From positions 1 through 36,218 of the forward strand of contig NZ_LGED01000259.1 in assembly GCF_001280085.1 (NCBI RefSeq): a stretch of 36,218 nt of DNA, given 5' to 3'. This document shows positions 15,430 through 24,579 of the stretch, one piece after another; positions within the stretch are counted from its first letter, which is position 1, and each line of letters starts with the position of its first letter. Position numbers and translations under genes: made by a program. The stretch comes from Saccharothrix sp. NRRL B-16348. Its GTDB lineage: Bacteria; Actinomycetota; Actinomycetes; Mycobacteriales; Pseudonocardiaceae. The notes beneath the pieces were generated by a model. The model did no database searches, had not been told where the DNA came from, and saw only the letters and a list, made by a program, of their open reading frames with translations.

Positions 15430-16289
15430 CCACGTTGGAAGCTCGCGAGCTGGTCAAGGACTTCCACGTCCGGGTCGGCCTGCGACGGGTGCGGCTCCGC
15501 GCGGTGGACAACGTGTCGTTCACCCTCACCCCCGGCCGCACGGTCGCGCTCGTCGGCGAGTCCGGCTCGGGCAAGTCGACCATCGCCCGGATGATCGCCC
15601 GGCTGGAGAAGCCCAGCGCCGGCGCCATCACGCTGACCGGCCCGGACGGCGCGAAGGTGCCGGAACGGGCGTACCGGGACAACGTGCAGATGGTGTTCCA
15701 GGACCCGTTCGCGTCGCTGAACCCGTTCCACACCATCGAGCACCACCTGGCGCGGCCGTTGAAGCTGCACGGCCGCGCGCACGGCTGGGAAGACGTCGTG
15801 CAGCTGCTCGAACGCGTGTCCCTGCCCGGCCGCGACATCGCCGGGCGACGACCGCACGAGCTGTCCGGCGGCCAGCGGCAACGCGTGGCCATCGCGCGCG
15901 CGTTGGCGCCCGGCGCGAAGGTCGTGGTGGCCGACGAACCGGTGTCCATGCTGGACGTGTCCATCCGGCTCGGCGTGCTGAACCTCATGGCGCGGCTGCA
16001 GCGCGAGGAGAACCTGGCCGTCCTCTACATCACGCACGACCTGGCCACCGCGCGGCACTTCTCCGACGACATCCTCGTGCTCTACAAGGGGCGCGTGGTC
16101 GAACGGGGCCCGGCCGACGAGGTGATCCTCAACCCGCAGCACCCGTACACCAAGATCCTGGCCTCCGCCGCGCCGAACCCCGAGGCGCGCGGCCGTGCCG
16201 TCGAGATCGACCCGGCGGACGTGGAACGGGCCGGCGCCTCCGCCGCGTACGATCACAACACCGGCGCGTGGGAGGAAGTCGCGAAATGA
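15426..16289 (+). CDS. ABC importer ATPase, DppF/OppF type
   Basis: A 287-residue ATPase with Walker A GESGSGKST, Q-loop MVFQDPFASLNP, signature LSGGQRQRV, Walker B VVVADEP, the H-loop YITHDLATA and a C-terminal NPQHPYTKILASAAPNP oligopeptide-type tail. It would partner the ATPase domain of the fused protein at the cytoplasmic face. ATG 15426 overlaps the previous stop by 4 bp, and its own stop overlaps the next start, so three genes are translationally coupled. Confidence 0.93.
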   Translation: MTTLEARELVKDFHVRVGLRRVRLRAVDNVSFTLTPGRTVALVGESGSGKSTIARMIARLEKPSAGAITLTGPDGAKVPERAYRDNVQMVFQDPFASLNPFHTIEHHLARPLKLHGRAHGWEDVVQLLERVSLPGRDIAGRRPHELSGGQRQRVAIARALAPGAKVVVADEPVSMLDVSIRLGVLNLMARLQREENLAVLYITHDLATARHFSDDILVLYKGRVVERGPADEVILNPQHPYTKILASAAPNPEARGRAVEIDPADVERAGASAAYDHNTGAWEEVAK

Positions 16290-18352
16290 TCCTGACCTGG
16301 TCCACCGGCGCGATCCGGCTGGTGCTGGCCCACGGCGACGACCGGCCCGTGAGCCTGGTGTCGCTGCGGCCGTCCGGCCCGTCGGAAGGGCCCGGTGTGC
16401 CGCTGGTCGAGGTGCAGGCCGTCGGCCACGGCCGGTTCCCCGGAGGCCACCGCTACGCGGACACCACGATCGGCGCCCGACTGCGGTACCGGTCGCACGT
16501 GGCGTCGGTGGACGAGCTGCGGGTCGTGCAGCACGACCCGGTGAGCGGGCTGGTGGTGACGTCGGTGTTCCAGGGCGTGGCCGGCGTGCCCGCCGTGCGC
16601 ACGTGGACCGAGGTCCACGTCGAAGGTGACGGCTCGGTGCGCCTGCAAGCGGTGACGTCGTTGTCGACGGGGGCGTTCCTGGTGGACGCCGCCCGTTCGG
16701 TGGACGAGGTGGACCTGGTGCACGCCGACTCGGGCTGGGTCGCCGAATCGCGCTGGCACCGCACGCCGTTGCGCGAGGCCGGCCTGGTGTCGACGGACCC
16801 GACCGTTCACCACGACGCGTCACGCAGCCGGTTCGCGTTGACGTCGCGCAGTTCGTGGTCGACCGGTGAGCACCTGCCCACCGGGGTGCTGGTGGCGCGG
16901 GACGACAGCTGGGCGATGGCCTGGCAGGTCGAGCACAACGGCACGTGGCACTGGGAGGTCGGCGAGACCGTTGCCGGCGCCTACGTGGCGGTGTTGGGGC
17001 CGACGGACGCCGAGCACGAGTGGTCACGCGTGGTGTCGGCCGGGCAGGGCTTCACCACCGTGCCGGTGTCGGTGGCGGTGGTGCCCGGCGGCGTGGACGA
17101 GGCGATCGGCGCGTTGACGCGGCAGCGGCGGGCGACGCTGCGCAACCGGCGGTCGCCCGAGCTGCCGGTGGTGTTCAACGACTACATGAACACCCTGATG
17201 GGCGATCCGACCACCGAGAAGCTGCTGCCGCTGATCGACGCGGCGGCGTCCGTCGGCGCGGACTACTTCTGCGTGGACGCGGGGTGGTACGACGAGGACG
17301 GCAAGTGGTGGGACAGCGTCGGGGAGTGGCGTCCGTCGCGGACCCGGTTCCCGGACGGGTTCGGCGAGGTCGTCGACCGGATCCGGGAGCGCGGGATGGT
17401 GCCCGGCATCTGGCTGGAACCCGAGGTCGTCGGCGTGCGCTCGCCGCTGGCCCGGTCGTTGCCGGACGACGCGTTCTTCCAGCGCCAGGGCGCGCGGGTG
17501 GGCAAGGACGGCCGGTTCCACCTGGACTTCCGGCACCCGGACGCGGTCAAGCACGTGGACGAGGTCGTGGACCGGCTGGTCGGCGAGTTCGGCATCGGGT
17601 ACCTCAAGCTGGACTACAACATCATGCCGGGCTCGGGCACCGACGTCGGTGGTGCGGCGCCGGGTGACGGGCTGCTGGGCCACAACCGGGCGTACCTGGC
17701 GTGGCTGGACGCGTTGTTGGCCCGGCATCCGGGTCTGTTGCTGGAGAACTGCGCCTCGGGTGCCATGCGGATGGACTACGCGATGATGTCCCGGCTGCAC
17801 ATCCAGTCCACTTCGGACCAGCAGGACCCGTTGCTGTACCCGCCGATCGCCGCCGCCGCGCCTGCTTCGGTGCTGCCGGAGCAGGCGGGCAACTGGGCTT
17901 ACGCGCAGCCGGAGATGTCTCCCGCCGAGGCCGCGTTCACGTTGGCCACGGGTGTGCTGGGTCGGCTGTACCTGGCCGGTCGGGTGGATCTGATGGACGC
18001 CGGACAGCTCGCCCTGGTCCGCGAGGCGGTGACCGTCCACAAGGGACTCCGGCCGGAGATCGCCACGTCGGTCCCGTTCTGGCCGTTGGGCTTGGCGAAC
18101 TGCGCCGGGCCTTGGGTGGCGCAAGGCTTGCGCGCGGTGTCGAACAGCTACCTGACGCTCTGGCGCCTCCCGGACGCGTCCGCGGCGGTCGAGCTGCCGG
18201 TATCGCACCTGCGAGGACAGGACGTCACGGTGTCCCCGGTGTTCCCCGTGACGGCACCCGAGTGGGACTTCGGCTGGGACGCGGCCCGCGGGGTGCTGCG
18301 CGCCACCCACACCGGCGACACCCCGTCGGCGGTCGTCGTCCGGCTGACGTGA
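16286..18352 (+). CDS. Alpha-galactosidase, GH36 (operon copy)
   Basis: A 688-residue GH36 enzyme without signal peptide, so it acts in the cytoplasm on imported sugar. The catalytic barrel shows FNDYMNTLMGDPTTEKLLPL, DAGWYDEDGKWWDSVGEW, GIWLEPEVVG, the nucleophile in YLKLDYN (Asp443), LLLENCASGAMRMDYAMMS and the acid/base motif STSDQQD (Asp511). The expected reaction is removal of alpha-1,6-galactosyl branches from galactomanno-oligosaccharides or raffinose-type sugars. ATG 16286 overlaps the ATPase stop (ATGA) and a longer in-frame start lacks support. It closes the importer operon and converges on the DUF3558 gene 10 bp away. The substrate is inferred from context. Confidence 0.9.
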   Translation: MILTWSTGAIRLVLAHGDDRPVSLVSLRPSGPSEGPGVPLVEVQAVGHGRFPGGHRYADTTIGARLRYRSHVASVDELRVVQHDPVSGLVVTSVFQGVAGVPAVRTWTEVHVEGDGSVRLQAVTSLSTGAFLVDAARSVDEVDLVHADSGWVAESRWHRTPLREAGLVSTDPTVHHDASRSRFALTSRSSWSTGEHLPTGVLVARDDSWAMAWQVEHNGTWHWEVGETVAGAYVAVLGPTDAEHEWSRVVSAGQGFTTVPVSVAVVPGGVDEAIGALTRQRRATLRNRRSPELPVVFNDYMNTLMGDPTTEKLLPLIDAAASVGADYFCVDAGWYDEDGKWWDSVGEWRPSRTRFPDGFGEVVDRIRERGMVPGIWLEPEVVGVRSPLARSLPDDAFFQRQGARVGKDGRFHLDFRHPDAVKHVDEVVDRLVGEFGIGYLKLDYNIMPGSGTDVGGAAPGDGLLGHNRAYLAWLDALLARHPGLLLENCASGAMRMDYAMMSRLHIQSTSDQQDPLLYPPIAAAAPASVLPEQAGNWAYAQPEMSPAEAAFTLATGVLGRLYLAGRVDLMDAGQLALVREAVTVHKGLRPEIATSVPFWPLGLANCAGPWVAQGLRAVSNSYLTLWRLPDASAAVELPVSHLRGQDVTVSPVFPVTAPEWDFGWDAARGVLRATHTGDTPSAVVVRLT

Positions 18353-18362
18353 CCTCCGGCCG

Positions 18363-18902
18363 CTAGGGCAGCCGCGGCTCGACCAGCTCGGCGACCTCCA
18401 TCGCCGCCAGGCACGGGTCCACGTCGGGGCTGCCCGAGTTCAGCACGACGTCGACCCGGGACGACTCGGTGACACCGATGAAGATCCCGCAGCTGCCGGT
18501 CGCGCCCACCGCCTGCTTGGCCTGGTGGCGGCCGATCATCAGCTCCTGCACCACGTTGCCGTTCGACTGGACCTCCGCCAGCCCCGACTTGGCCCGGATG
18601 CCGACACCGAGCCGCGCCGTTTGAGGCGAGAAGTTGCACACCCGCGCCGAGCCCAGCTGCTCCACCACCGGTTCGGCGCTCTGCGCGCCGGTGACCTGCT
18701 CGGCCTCGGCCTTGGTGAGCAGGGCGCACGGGTCGGCCCCGTCCAGCGGACCGCCCCTGGACGGGCCGACCTGGGGCGTGGTGGTGGGCTGCGACGTGCC
18801 GCCGTCGGCGGTCGGGGTGGCCTGGCTGTCGGCCGGGCCGCCGCACGCGGTGACGGCGAGCATCGCGACGGCGACGCCGATCAGGACGATTCGTGGGTTC
18901 AC
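18363..18902 (-). CDS. DUF3558 lipoprotein
   Basis: A 179-residue secreted lipoprotein starting at GTG 18902 with AGGAAGAA upstream. The signal peptide ends in the lipobox LAVTACGG. A Thr/Pro/Ser-rich linker (about residues 25-50) leads to a DUF3558 domain opening with DPCALLTKAEAEQVTG and containing CNFSP, CGIFIGV and DPCLAAMEVAELV; the Cys residues likely form disulfides. DUF3558 lipoproteins are common in Pseudonocardiaceae and their function is unknown. It looks unrelated to the sugar genes. Confidence 0.85.
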   Translation of the reverse strand: MNPRIVLIGVAVAMLAVTACGGPADSQATPTADGGTSQPTTTPQVGPSRGGPLDGADPCALLTKAEAEQVTGAQSAEPVVEQLGSARVCNFSPQTARLGVGIRAKSGLAEVQSNGNVVQELMIGRHQAKQAVGATGSCGIFIGVTESSRVDVVLNSGSPDVDPCLAAMEVAELVEPRLP

Positions 18903-18930
18903 AGGTTCTTCCTGATCGGTCAGCTGACGC

Positions 18931-18963
18931 TTCGTGCGTCGACGGTAACCAATCACGCACGAA
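18931..18963. promoter_or_regulatory. 9-bp inverted repeat upstream of the DUF3558 gene
   Basis: TTCGTGCGT (18931-18939) and ACGCACGAA (18955-18963) are perfect complements 15 bp apart, in the promoter or leader of the DUF3558 gene. It could be an operator or a leader hairpin. Confidence 0.4.
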
Positions 18964-18989
18964 CCCCGCTAGACCGCCGACGGACCACC

Positions 18990-19021
18990 GCCGACGCGCG
19001 CAACCACCAGCACGCGTCGGC
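18990..19021 (-). terminator. Terminator after the second GH36 gene
   Basis: GCCGACGCG (18990-18998) pairs exactly with CGCGTCGGC (19013-19021) across a 14-nt loop, 31 nt past the alpha-galactosidase stop on the minus strand. Confidence 0.6.
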
Positions 19022-19052
19022 AGCGCGTACCGCCGCTCCAGACCCGGTCCGA

Positions 19053-21173
19053 TCACACCGCCGTGGCGCGCACCAGCACCAAGCGTTCCGGGTGCAGCAC
19101 GGGAGCCTGCACGCCCGCCGTCCCCAGCACCCGACCCGGCAGCGTCACGCCCTCCGGCTGCCACCACGGCAGCTGCATGCCCCAGTTGTGCCCGGTGCCG
19201 TCCGGCACGTCACCGGGCGCCAGCGGACGCACGTGGTACGAGCGGTCGTCCGACAGGCCGGGCAGGCGCACCGCCCCCGGCGGGTAGAGCTGGGACGTGG
19301 CCAGGGCGACGATCGCGAACACGGCGTCCGACCCGTCCTCCGCCACCACGCCGTGCACCTCGATCGCCGGGTCCGGGTGGTCGCCGTGCACCGACACGCC
19401 GGTGTGCAGCAGGGGCCGCAGCTCCTTGTACAGCGCGACCCACGCCGTCAGCCGCGACAGCTCCTCCTCCGTCGCCGCCGTCAGGTCCCACTCGATCCCG
19501 AAGTGCCCGAACAACGCGGTCCCGGCCCGGAAGTCGATCGGGTGCCGCCGGTGCGTCGTGTGGGACGTCGCCGAGCCCACGTGCGTCCCCATCAGCTCGA
19601 ACGGGATCAGCGCGTTCGTCCACCGCTGCATCGACTGCCGCTCCAGCGCGTCGATGCAGTCCGACACCCACACCCGGTCCGTGCGCTCCAGGATGGCCAG
19701 GTCCACCCGCCCACCACCCGACGAGCACGACTCGATCTCCACGTCGGGGTGACGCCGCCGCAGCTCGTCCAGCAGCCGGTAGACGGCCAACGTCTGGCCG
19801 TGCACGCCTGCCCGCCCGGTCGGCCGGTGCCCGGCGTCCACCAGGTCCCGGTTGTGGTCCCACTTCAGGTACGACACGGGGTACTCGGTCAGCAACGCGT
19901 CCAGCCGTTCCAGGATGTGCGCGAACGCCTCGGGCCTGGCCAGGTCGAGCACCTGCTGGTGCCGTGCCGTGCCGGGCAGCCGGTCGCCCGCCGCCATGAT
20001 CCAGTCCGGGTGGGCCCGCGCGAGGTCGGAGTCTGGGTTGACCATCTCCGGCTCGACCCAGATGCCGAACTGCATGCCCAACCCGGTGACGTGGTCGGTC
20101 AGCGGACCGAGCCCGTCCGGCCACACCTCGTCCGACACGTACCAGTCGCCGAGGCCCCGCCGGTCGTCGCGCCGCGAGCCGAACCAGCCGTCGTCCAGCA
20201 CGAACCGCTCGCCGCCGACCGCCGCCGCCGCGTCCGCCAACGCCTTCAGCCGGTCCAGGTCGTGGTCGAAGTACACGGCCTCCCACGTGTTCACCACGAC
20301 CGGGCGGGGCGAGGAGGGGTGGGACGGCCGCGACCGCAGGTGCCGGTGGAACCGCGCCGACACCTCGTCCAGCCCGCGCCCGTACGACGCGTACTGCCAC
20401 GGCGACGGGTACGACTCGCCGGGCCCCAGCACGACCTCGCCGGACAGCAGCAGTTCACCCGAGCCGAGCAGGGACACGGCGTGGTAGTTCCGCTCGGCGA
20501 ACGTCCGGTGGTTGCCCGACCAGGCCGTGTGCACGGCCCAGACCTCGCCCGACCGGTTGCCGAACCCGGCGGTGCCCGCGGCGAGCAGGTACGCCGAGTC
20601 GTAGCCGGTCCGACCGGTCCGGTTCTCCCGCACGTGCAGGCCGTGGTTCCACTGCGTGCGCTGCGGGCTGCGCTCCCGCGTCCAGCGCCCGGTGAAGTCC
20701 AGGATCTCGACCGCCTGCGGCGGCGCGGGCAGGGTCAGGTTCACCGCGTCCACGGCGAAGTCCGTCGACCCGGTGTTGGTGAGCACGGCCCGCTGCCGCA
20801 CGAGCCCGGACGGCGTCAGCTCGATGACCAGTTCCAGCCCGAGCCCGGCGACCTCGTCCACCGCGTTGATCACGGGACCGTCCACCGAGACCACGCGGAA
20901 CGCGGTCGAGAAGTCCCGCCCGCCCCGGTTGCCGATGATGCCCGGCGTGCCGAGCCAGCCCGCCGACTGCTCGGGCAGCACGGCCACGTCGACCGCGCCG
21001 TCGACCGAGAAGCCGATGGGCTGCGGGCTCTGCGCGACGAGGGTCGCGGCCAGCTCGGTCGAGGACAGTTCGCCCAGGTCAGCCCCCCAATAGCGGACCC
21101 GGGGGAGGGTGCTTCCGGAGAAGTCGAGCACCAGGCTCACACCTGCCGCCCGCAGGTGCGTCACGTCTGCCAC
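19053..21173 (-). CDS. Alpha-galactosidase, GH36 (divergent copy)
   Basis: A 706-residue cytoplasmic GH36 enzyme with the full classic layout: an N-terminal beta-supersandwich (YWGADLGELS..., FSTAFRVVSVDG), WEAVYFDHDLDRLKALADAA, FVLDDGWFGSRRDDRRGLGDW, FGIWVEPEMVNPDSDL, the nucleophile motif YLKWDHNRD (Asp439), ESCSSGGGRVDL and acid/base motif VSDCIDALERQ (Asp505). This is much closer to standard bacterial tetrameric GH36 galactosidases than the operon copy. Start is GTG 21173 with AGAGGAAG upstream. It shares a 121-bp divergent promoter region with the beta-mannosidase, so co-regulation is likely. Confidence 0.95.
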   Translation of the reverse strand: MADVTHLRAAGVSLVLDFSGSTLPRVRYWGADLGELSSTELAATLVAQSPQPIGFSVDGAVDVAVLPEQSAGWLGTPGIIGNRGGRDFSTAFRVVSVDGPVINAVDEVAGLGLELVIELTPSGLVRQRAVLTNTGSTDFAVDAVNLTLPAPPQAVEILDFTGRWTRERSPQRTQWNHGLHVRENRTGRTGYDSAYLLAAGTAGFGNRSGEVWAVHTAWSGNHRTFAERNYHAVSLLGSGELLLSGEVVLGPGESYPSPWQYASYGRGLDEVSARFHRHLRSRPSHPSSPRPVVVNTWEAVYFDHDLDRLKALADAAAAVGGERFVLDDGWFGSRRDDRRGLGDWYVSDEVWPDGLGPLTDHVTGLGMQFGIWVEPEMVNPDSDLARAHPDWIMAAGDRLPGTARHQQVLDLARPEAFAHILERLDALLTEYPVSYLKWDHNRDLVDAGHRPTGRAGVHGQTLAVYRLLDELRRRHPDVEIESCSSGGGRVDLAILERTDRVWVSDCIDALERQSMQRWTNALIPFELMGTHVGSATSHTTHRRHPIDFRAGTALFGHFGIEWDLTAATEEELSRLTAWVALYKELRPLLHTGVSVHGDHPDPAIEVHGVVAEDGSDAVFAIVALATSQLYPPGAVRLPGLSDDRSYHVRPLAPGDVPDGTGHNWGMQLPWWQPEGVTLPGRVLGTAGVQAPVLHPERLVLVRATAV

Positions 21174-21204
21174 TTGTGGTCTTCCTCTCTGGTGGTGAAC
21201 CTCG

Positions 21205-21233
21205 TTGACTTACTTTAGTTGCTGGCGTAAGAA
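21205..21233 (+). promoter_or_regulatory. Promoter of the beta-mannosidase operon
   Basis: TTGACT (21205-21210), a 17-bp spacer and TAAGAA (21228-21233) precede the beta-mannosidase ATG by 61 bp. The spacer holds ACTTTAGTTGC (minus GCAACTAAAG), similar to motifs at 10744 and 25643. A repressor here would also affect the divergent alpha-galactosidase gene. Confidence 0.6.
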
Positions 21234-21294
21234 TCGCCATACCTTGAACGTCACATGGCAGAAGGCCACCGCCGCCGCCCGGGAAAGAGGAACG

Positions 21295-23739
21295 ATGACT
21301 CGCACGACCTTGCACGACGGGTGGCGACTGAGCGCGGTGGGCGGGCCGATCCCGGCGGCCGTCGCCGACCGCGAGGTCCCCGCCGTCGTGCCCGGCAGCA
21401 CGCACCTCGACCTCCTCGCGGCGAACCTGATCCCCGAGCCCTACCTGGACACCAACGAGGCCGAGCTGGCCTGGATGCACCGCGCCGACTGGCGCTACGC
21501 CCTCACCTTCGAGGCCGAGGCCGCCGAGCCCGGCGAGAAGGTCGAGCTCGCGTTCGACGGCCTCGACACCGTGGCCACGGTCGAGCTGAACGGCGTCGTG
21601 CTCGGCCGCACAGCCAACATGTTCCGCTCGTACCGCTTCGACGTGCGCGAGCACCTCAAGGACGGCGCGAACGACCTCGTCGTCACCTTCTCCTCCGCGC
21701 TGGCCTACGCCGAGCAGCAGGAGCAGGCGTTGGGCCGGCGCGACCGCGCCTACCCGCACCCGATGAACGCGGTGCGCAAGATGGCCTGCTCGTTCGGCTG
21801 GGACTGGGGCCCCGACCTGCAGACCGCGGGCATCTGGAAGCCGGTGCGGCTGGAGCGCTGGACCGAGGCACGCCTCGCGCAGGTCCGCCCGCTCGTCACG
21901 GTGGACGAGGACGGCACGGGTCGCGTCGAGGTGCACGTCGAGGTCGACCGCGCCCGTGACGCCGAGCTGACCGTGGTCGCGACCGTGGCCGGCGTCGAGC
22001 GGCGCGCGCGGGTCGAGGGCGACTCCGCCGTGGTGACCGTCGAGGTGCCGGACGTCGACCTGTGGTGGCCTGTCGGCTACGGCGAGCACCCCCTCTACGA
22101 CCTGGACGTCGTGCTGCGGGCCGACGAGCGGGACGTGGACCGGACCGGTCGGCGCATCGGCTTCCGCACCATCATCGTGGACACGACGCCGGACGAGGTC
22201 GGCACGCCCTTCACCTTCGTCGTCAACGGCAAGCCGGTGTTCGCCAAGGGCGCCAACTGGATCCCCGACGACCACTTCCTCACCCGGATCACCCGCGACC
22301 GCCTGGCCCGCCGGGTCGACCAGGCCGTGGACGCCAACATGAACATGCTCCGGATCTGGGGCGGCGGCATCTACGAGACCGAGGACTTCTACGACGTCTG
22401 CGACGAGCGCGGCGTGCTGGTCTGGCAGGACTTCCTGTTCGCCTGCGCCGCCTACGCCGAGGATTCGCCGCTGTGGGAGGAGGTCGAGGCCGAGGCGCGC
22501 GAGAACGTGGCCCGGCTGACCTCGCACGCGTCCCTGGCGCTGTGGAACGGCAACAACGAGAACCTGTGGGGCTTCGCCGACTGGGGTTGGGAAGAGCAGC
22601 TGCAGGGCCGCTCCTGGGGCCTGCGCTACTACACCGAGCTGCTGCCGGGGATCGTCGCCGAGCTCGACCCGACCCGGCACTACTCGCCGGGCAGCCCGTA
22701 CAGCCCCGGCGACCTGCACCCGAACGAGGACACCCACGGCACGCGCCACGAGTGGGAGGTCTGGAACCGGATCGACTACACGCACTACCGCGACTTCACG
22801 CCGCGGTTCTGCTCGGAGTTCGGCTTCCAGGGCCCGCCGACCTGGGCGACGCTCACCGAGTGGGTGCACGACGAGCCGATGACGCCGACCTCGCCCGCGT
22901 TCCTGCTGCACCAGAAGGCCGAGGACGGCAACGGCAAGCTCGACCGCGGCCTCGCGCCGCACCTGCCCGCGCCCGCGGAGTTCGCGGACTGGCACTGGGC
23001 GACGCAGCTCAACCAGGCCCGCGCGGTCGCGTTCGGGATCGAGCACTTCCGCTCGCACTGGCCGCGCACGGCCGGCGCGCTGGTGTGGCAGCTCAACGAC
23101 TGCTGGCCGGTCACGTCGTGGGCCGCGATCGACGGCGACGAGCGGCTCAAGCCGCTGTACTACGCGCTCAAGCACGCCTTCGCGCCACGGCTGCTCACCG
23201 TCCAGCCGCGCGACGGCGTGGACGCGCTCATCGCGGTCAACGACACCGATGAAGCCTGGACCAGCGAAGTCTCGTTGGAGCGCCAGACGTTCGCGGGTGA
23301 CGTGCTCGCGGCGGTTAAACTCCCGCTCGACGTGCCGGCCAGGTCGGTGGCACGACTCGACCTGGCGGCGGAACTCCGCACGCCGGGCGACCCGAAGGGG
23401 GAGGTGCTGGTGGTGAGCACGGCCGACGCGCGCACCGCGCACCTGTTCCGGGAGGACCTGGAGCTGGCCTACGACCCCGCGCCGCTCACCGCCGAGGTGC
23501 GCCGCGTCGACGGCGGCTACCGGGTGGACGTCACCGCGTCCTCCTTCGCCCGCGACGTCGCCGTGCTGGCCGACCGGGTCGCCGAGGACGCCGTCGTGGA
23601 CGACACCCTGGTCACCCTGCCCGCCGGCGGGACGCACTCGTTCCTGGTCCGGACCGCGGCCGAGCTCGCCGACCCGGCCGCGCTGGCCGGTCCGCTGGTG
23701 CTGCGATCGGCCAACGACCTGTGCGCGGTGCGGACATGA
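21295..23739 (+). CDS. Beta-mannosidase, GH2
   Basis: An 814-residue GH2 enzyme without signal peptide. The N-terminal jelly roll (LDTNEAELAWMHRADWRYALTF, LDTVATVELNGVVLGRTANMF) and ACSFGWDWGPDLQTAGIWKPV are signatures of beta-mannosidases. The barrel has MNMLRIWGGGIYETEDFYDVCDERGVLVWQDF, the acid/base in WNGNNEN (Glu422), the nucleophile in FCSEFGFQG (Glu508) and LVWQLNDCWPVTSWAAID. It releases mannose from the non-reducing end of beta-1,4-manno-oligosaccharides. ATG 21295 has AGAGG upstream; an upstream in-frame start is inside the promoter. Its stop overlaps the next gene's start (ATGA). Confidence 0.95.
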   Translation: MTRTTLHDGWRLSAVGGPIPAAVADREVPAVVPGSTHLDLLAANLIPEPYLDTNEAELAWMHRADWRYALTFEAEAAEPGEKVELAFDGLDTVATVELNGVVLGRTANMFRSYRFDVREHLKDGANDLVVTFSSALAYAEQQEQALGRRDRAYPHPMNAVRKMACSFGWDWGPDLQTAGIWKPVRLERWTEARLAQVRPLVTVDEDGTGRVEVHVEVDRARDAELTVVATVAGVERRARVEGDSAVVTVEVPDVDLWWPVGYGEHPLYDLDVVLRADERDVDRTGRRIGFRTIIVDTTPDEVGTPFTFVVNGKPVFAKGANWIPDDHFLTRITRDRLARRVDQAVDANMNMLRIWGGGIYETEDFYDVCDERGVLVWQDFLFACAAYAEDSPLWEEVEAEARENVARLTSHASLALWNGNNENLWGFADWGWEEQLQGRSWGLRYYTELLPGIVAELDPTRHYSPGSPYSPGDLHPNEDTHGTRHEWEVWNRIDYTHYRDFTPRFCSEFGFQGPPTWATLTEWVHDEPMTPTSPAFLLHQKAEDGNGKLDRGLAPHLPAPAEFADWHWATQLNQARAVAFGIEHFRSHWPRTAGALVWQLNDCWPVTSWAAIDGDERLKPLYYALKHAFAPRLLTVQPRDGVDALIAVNDTDEAWTSEVSLERQTFAGDVLAAVKLPLDVPARSVARLDLAAELRTPGDPKGEVLVVSTADARTAHLFREDLELAYDPAPLTAEVRRVDGGYRVDVTASSFARDVAVLADRVAEDAVVDDTLVTLPAGGTHSFLVRTAAELADPAALAGPLVLRSANDLCAVRT

Positions 23740-24569
23740 CCACCGGCTCGACCGGCGCCGTCGGCCTGGTCCTGGCCCGCCCCGCGCGGCTGCTGGGCGC
23801 GGAGCCGTTCTTCATGGAGTTCATCGCGGGCATCGAGGAGCGGCTCGCCGAGGGCGACCGGTCCGTGCTGCTGCACATCGTGGGCGCGGAGGACGCAGAG
23901 ATCGCCGCCTACCGCAGGTGGGCGGCGGGCGGTCTGGTCGACGCGGTCGTGGTGGTCAACCGCACCGTGGACGACCACCGGCCGGCGGTGCTGCGCGAGA
24001 TCGGCCTGCCCGCGCTGTACGTGGGCGAGCCGGACGAGCTGGCCGTGCCCGCGGTGCGCACGGACGACGCGGGCCCCGTGCGGGAGGCGTTGGCGTACCT
24101 GCTCGACCTCGGGCACCGGCGCATCGCCCGGGTCAGCGGCCCGGACGCGCTGCTGCACACCAGGGCGCGGACCGCCGCGCTGCTCGAAGGCTGCGCGGAG
24201 GCGGGCATCGAGCCCGTGGTGCTGGAGGGCGACTACTCGGAGGAGTCGGGGGCGAAACTCACCACCGCGCTGCTCAACGCGCCCGAGCCGCCCACCGCGA
24301 TCCTCTACGACAACGACGTGATGGCCGTCGCGGGCCTGAACGTCGCCAAGGAACTCGGCGTCGCTGTGCCCGACCGGCTCAGCCTGGTGGCGTGGGACGA
24401 CTCGTCGCTGTGCCGGCTCGCGTCACCCGCGCTGACCACGATGAGCGTCGACGTGCACCAGTTCGGCGTCACCGTCGCCGAGTCCGTGCTGGAGCTGATC
24501 GAAGGCGTCGAGGTCGCCGAGCGCTGGTCGCCCAAGCCCACGCTCATCGCGCGGGAGAGCACCCGATAG
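23736..24569 (+). CDS. LacI-type sensor domain protein lacking a DNA-binding domain
   Basis: A 277-residue protein that begins directly with the periplasmic-binding-like core of LacI regulators (GAVGLVLARPARLLGAEPFFMEFIAGIEERL). It continues with YLLDLGHRRIARVSGPD, AILYDNDVMAVAGLNVAKELGVAVPDRLSLVAWDD, LASPALTTMSVD and SVLELIEG, all standard LacI effector-domain landmarks. The usual N-terminal ~60-residue helix-turn-helix and hinge are absent. The ATG at 23736 overlaps the beta-mannosidase stop (ATGA), leaving no room for them; upstream in this frame only five codons are open. It should bind a sugar but cannot bind DNA by the normal means. It might modulate another regulator, act as a sugar sensor, or be a remnant. 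Confidence 0.8.
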   Translation: MTTGSTGAVGLVLARPARLLGAEPFFMEFIAGIEERLAEGDRSVLLHIVGAEDAEIAAYRRWAAGGLVDAVVVVNRTVDDHRPAVLREIGLPALYVGEPDELAVPAVRTDDAGPVREALAYLLDLGHRRIARVSGPDALLHTRARTAALLEGCAEAGIEPVVLEGDYSEESGAKLTTALLNAPEPPTAILYDNDVMAVAGLNVAKELGVAVPDRLSLVAWDDSSLCRLASPALTTMSVDVHQFGVTVAESVLELIEGVEVAERWSPKPTLIARESTR

Positions 24570-24579
24570 AAGGATCCCC

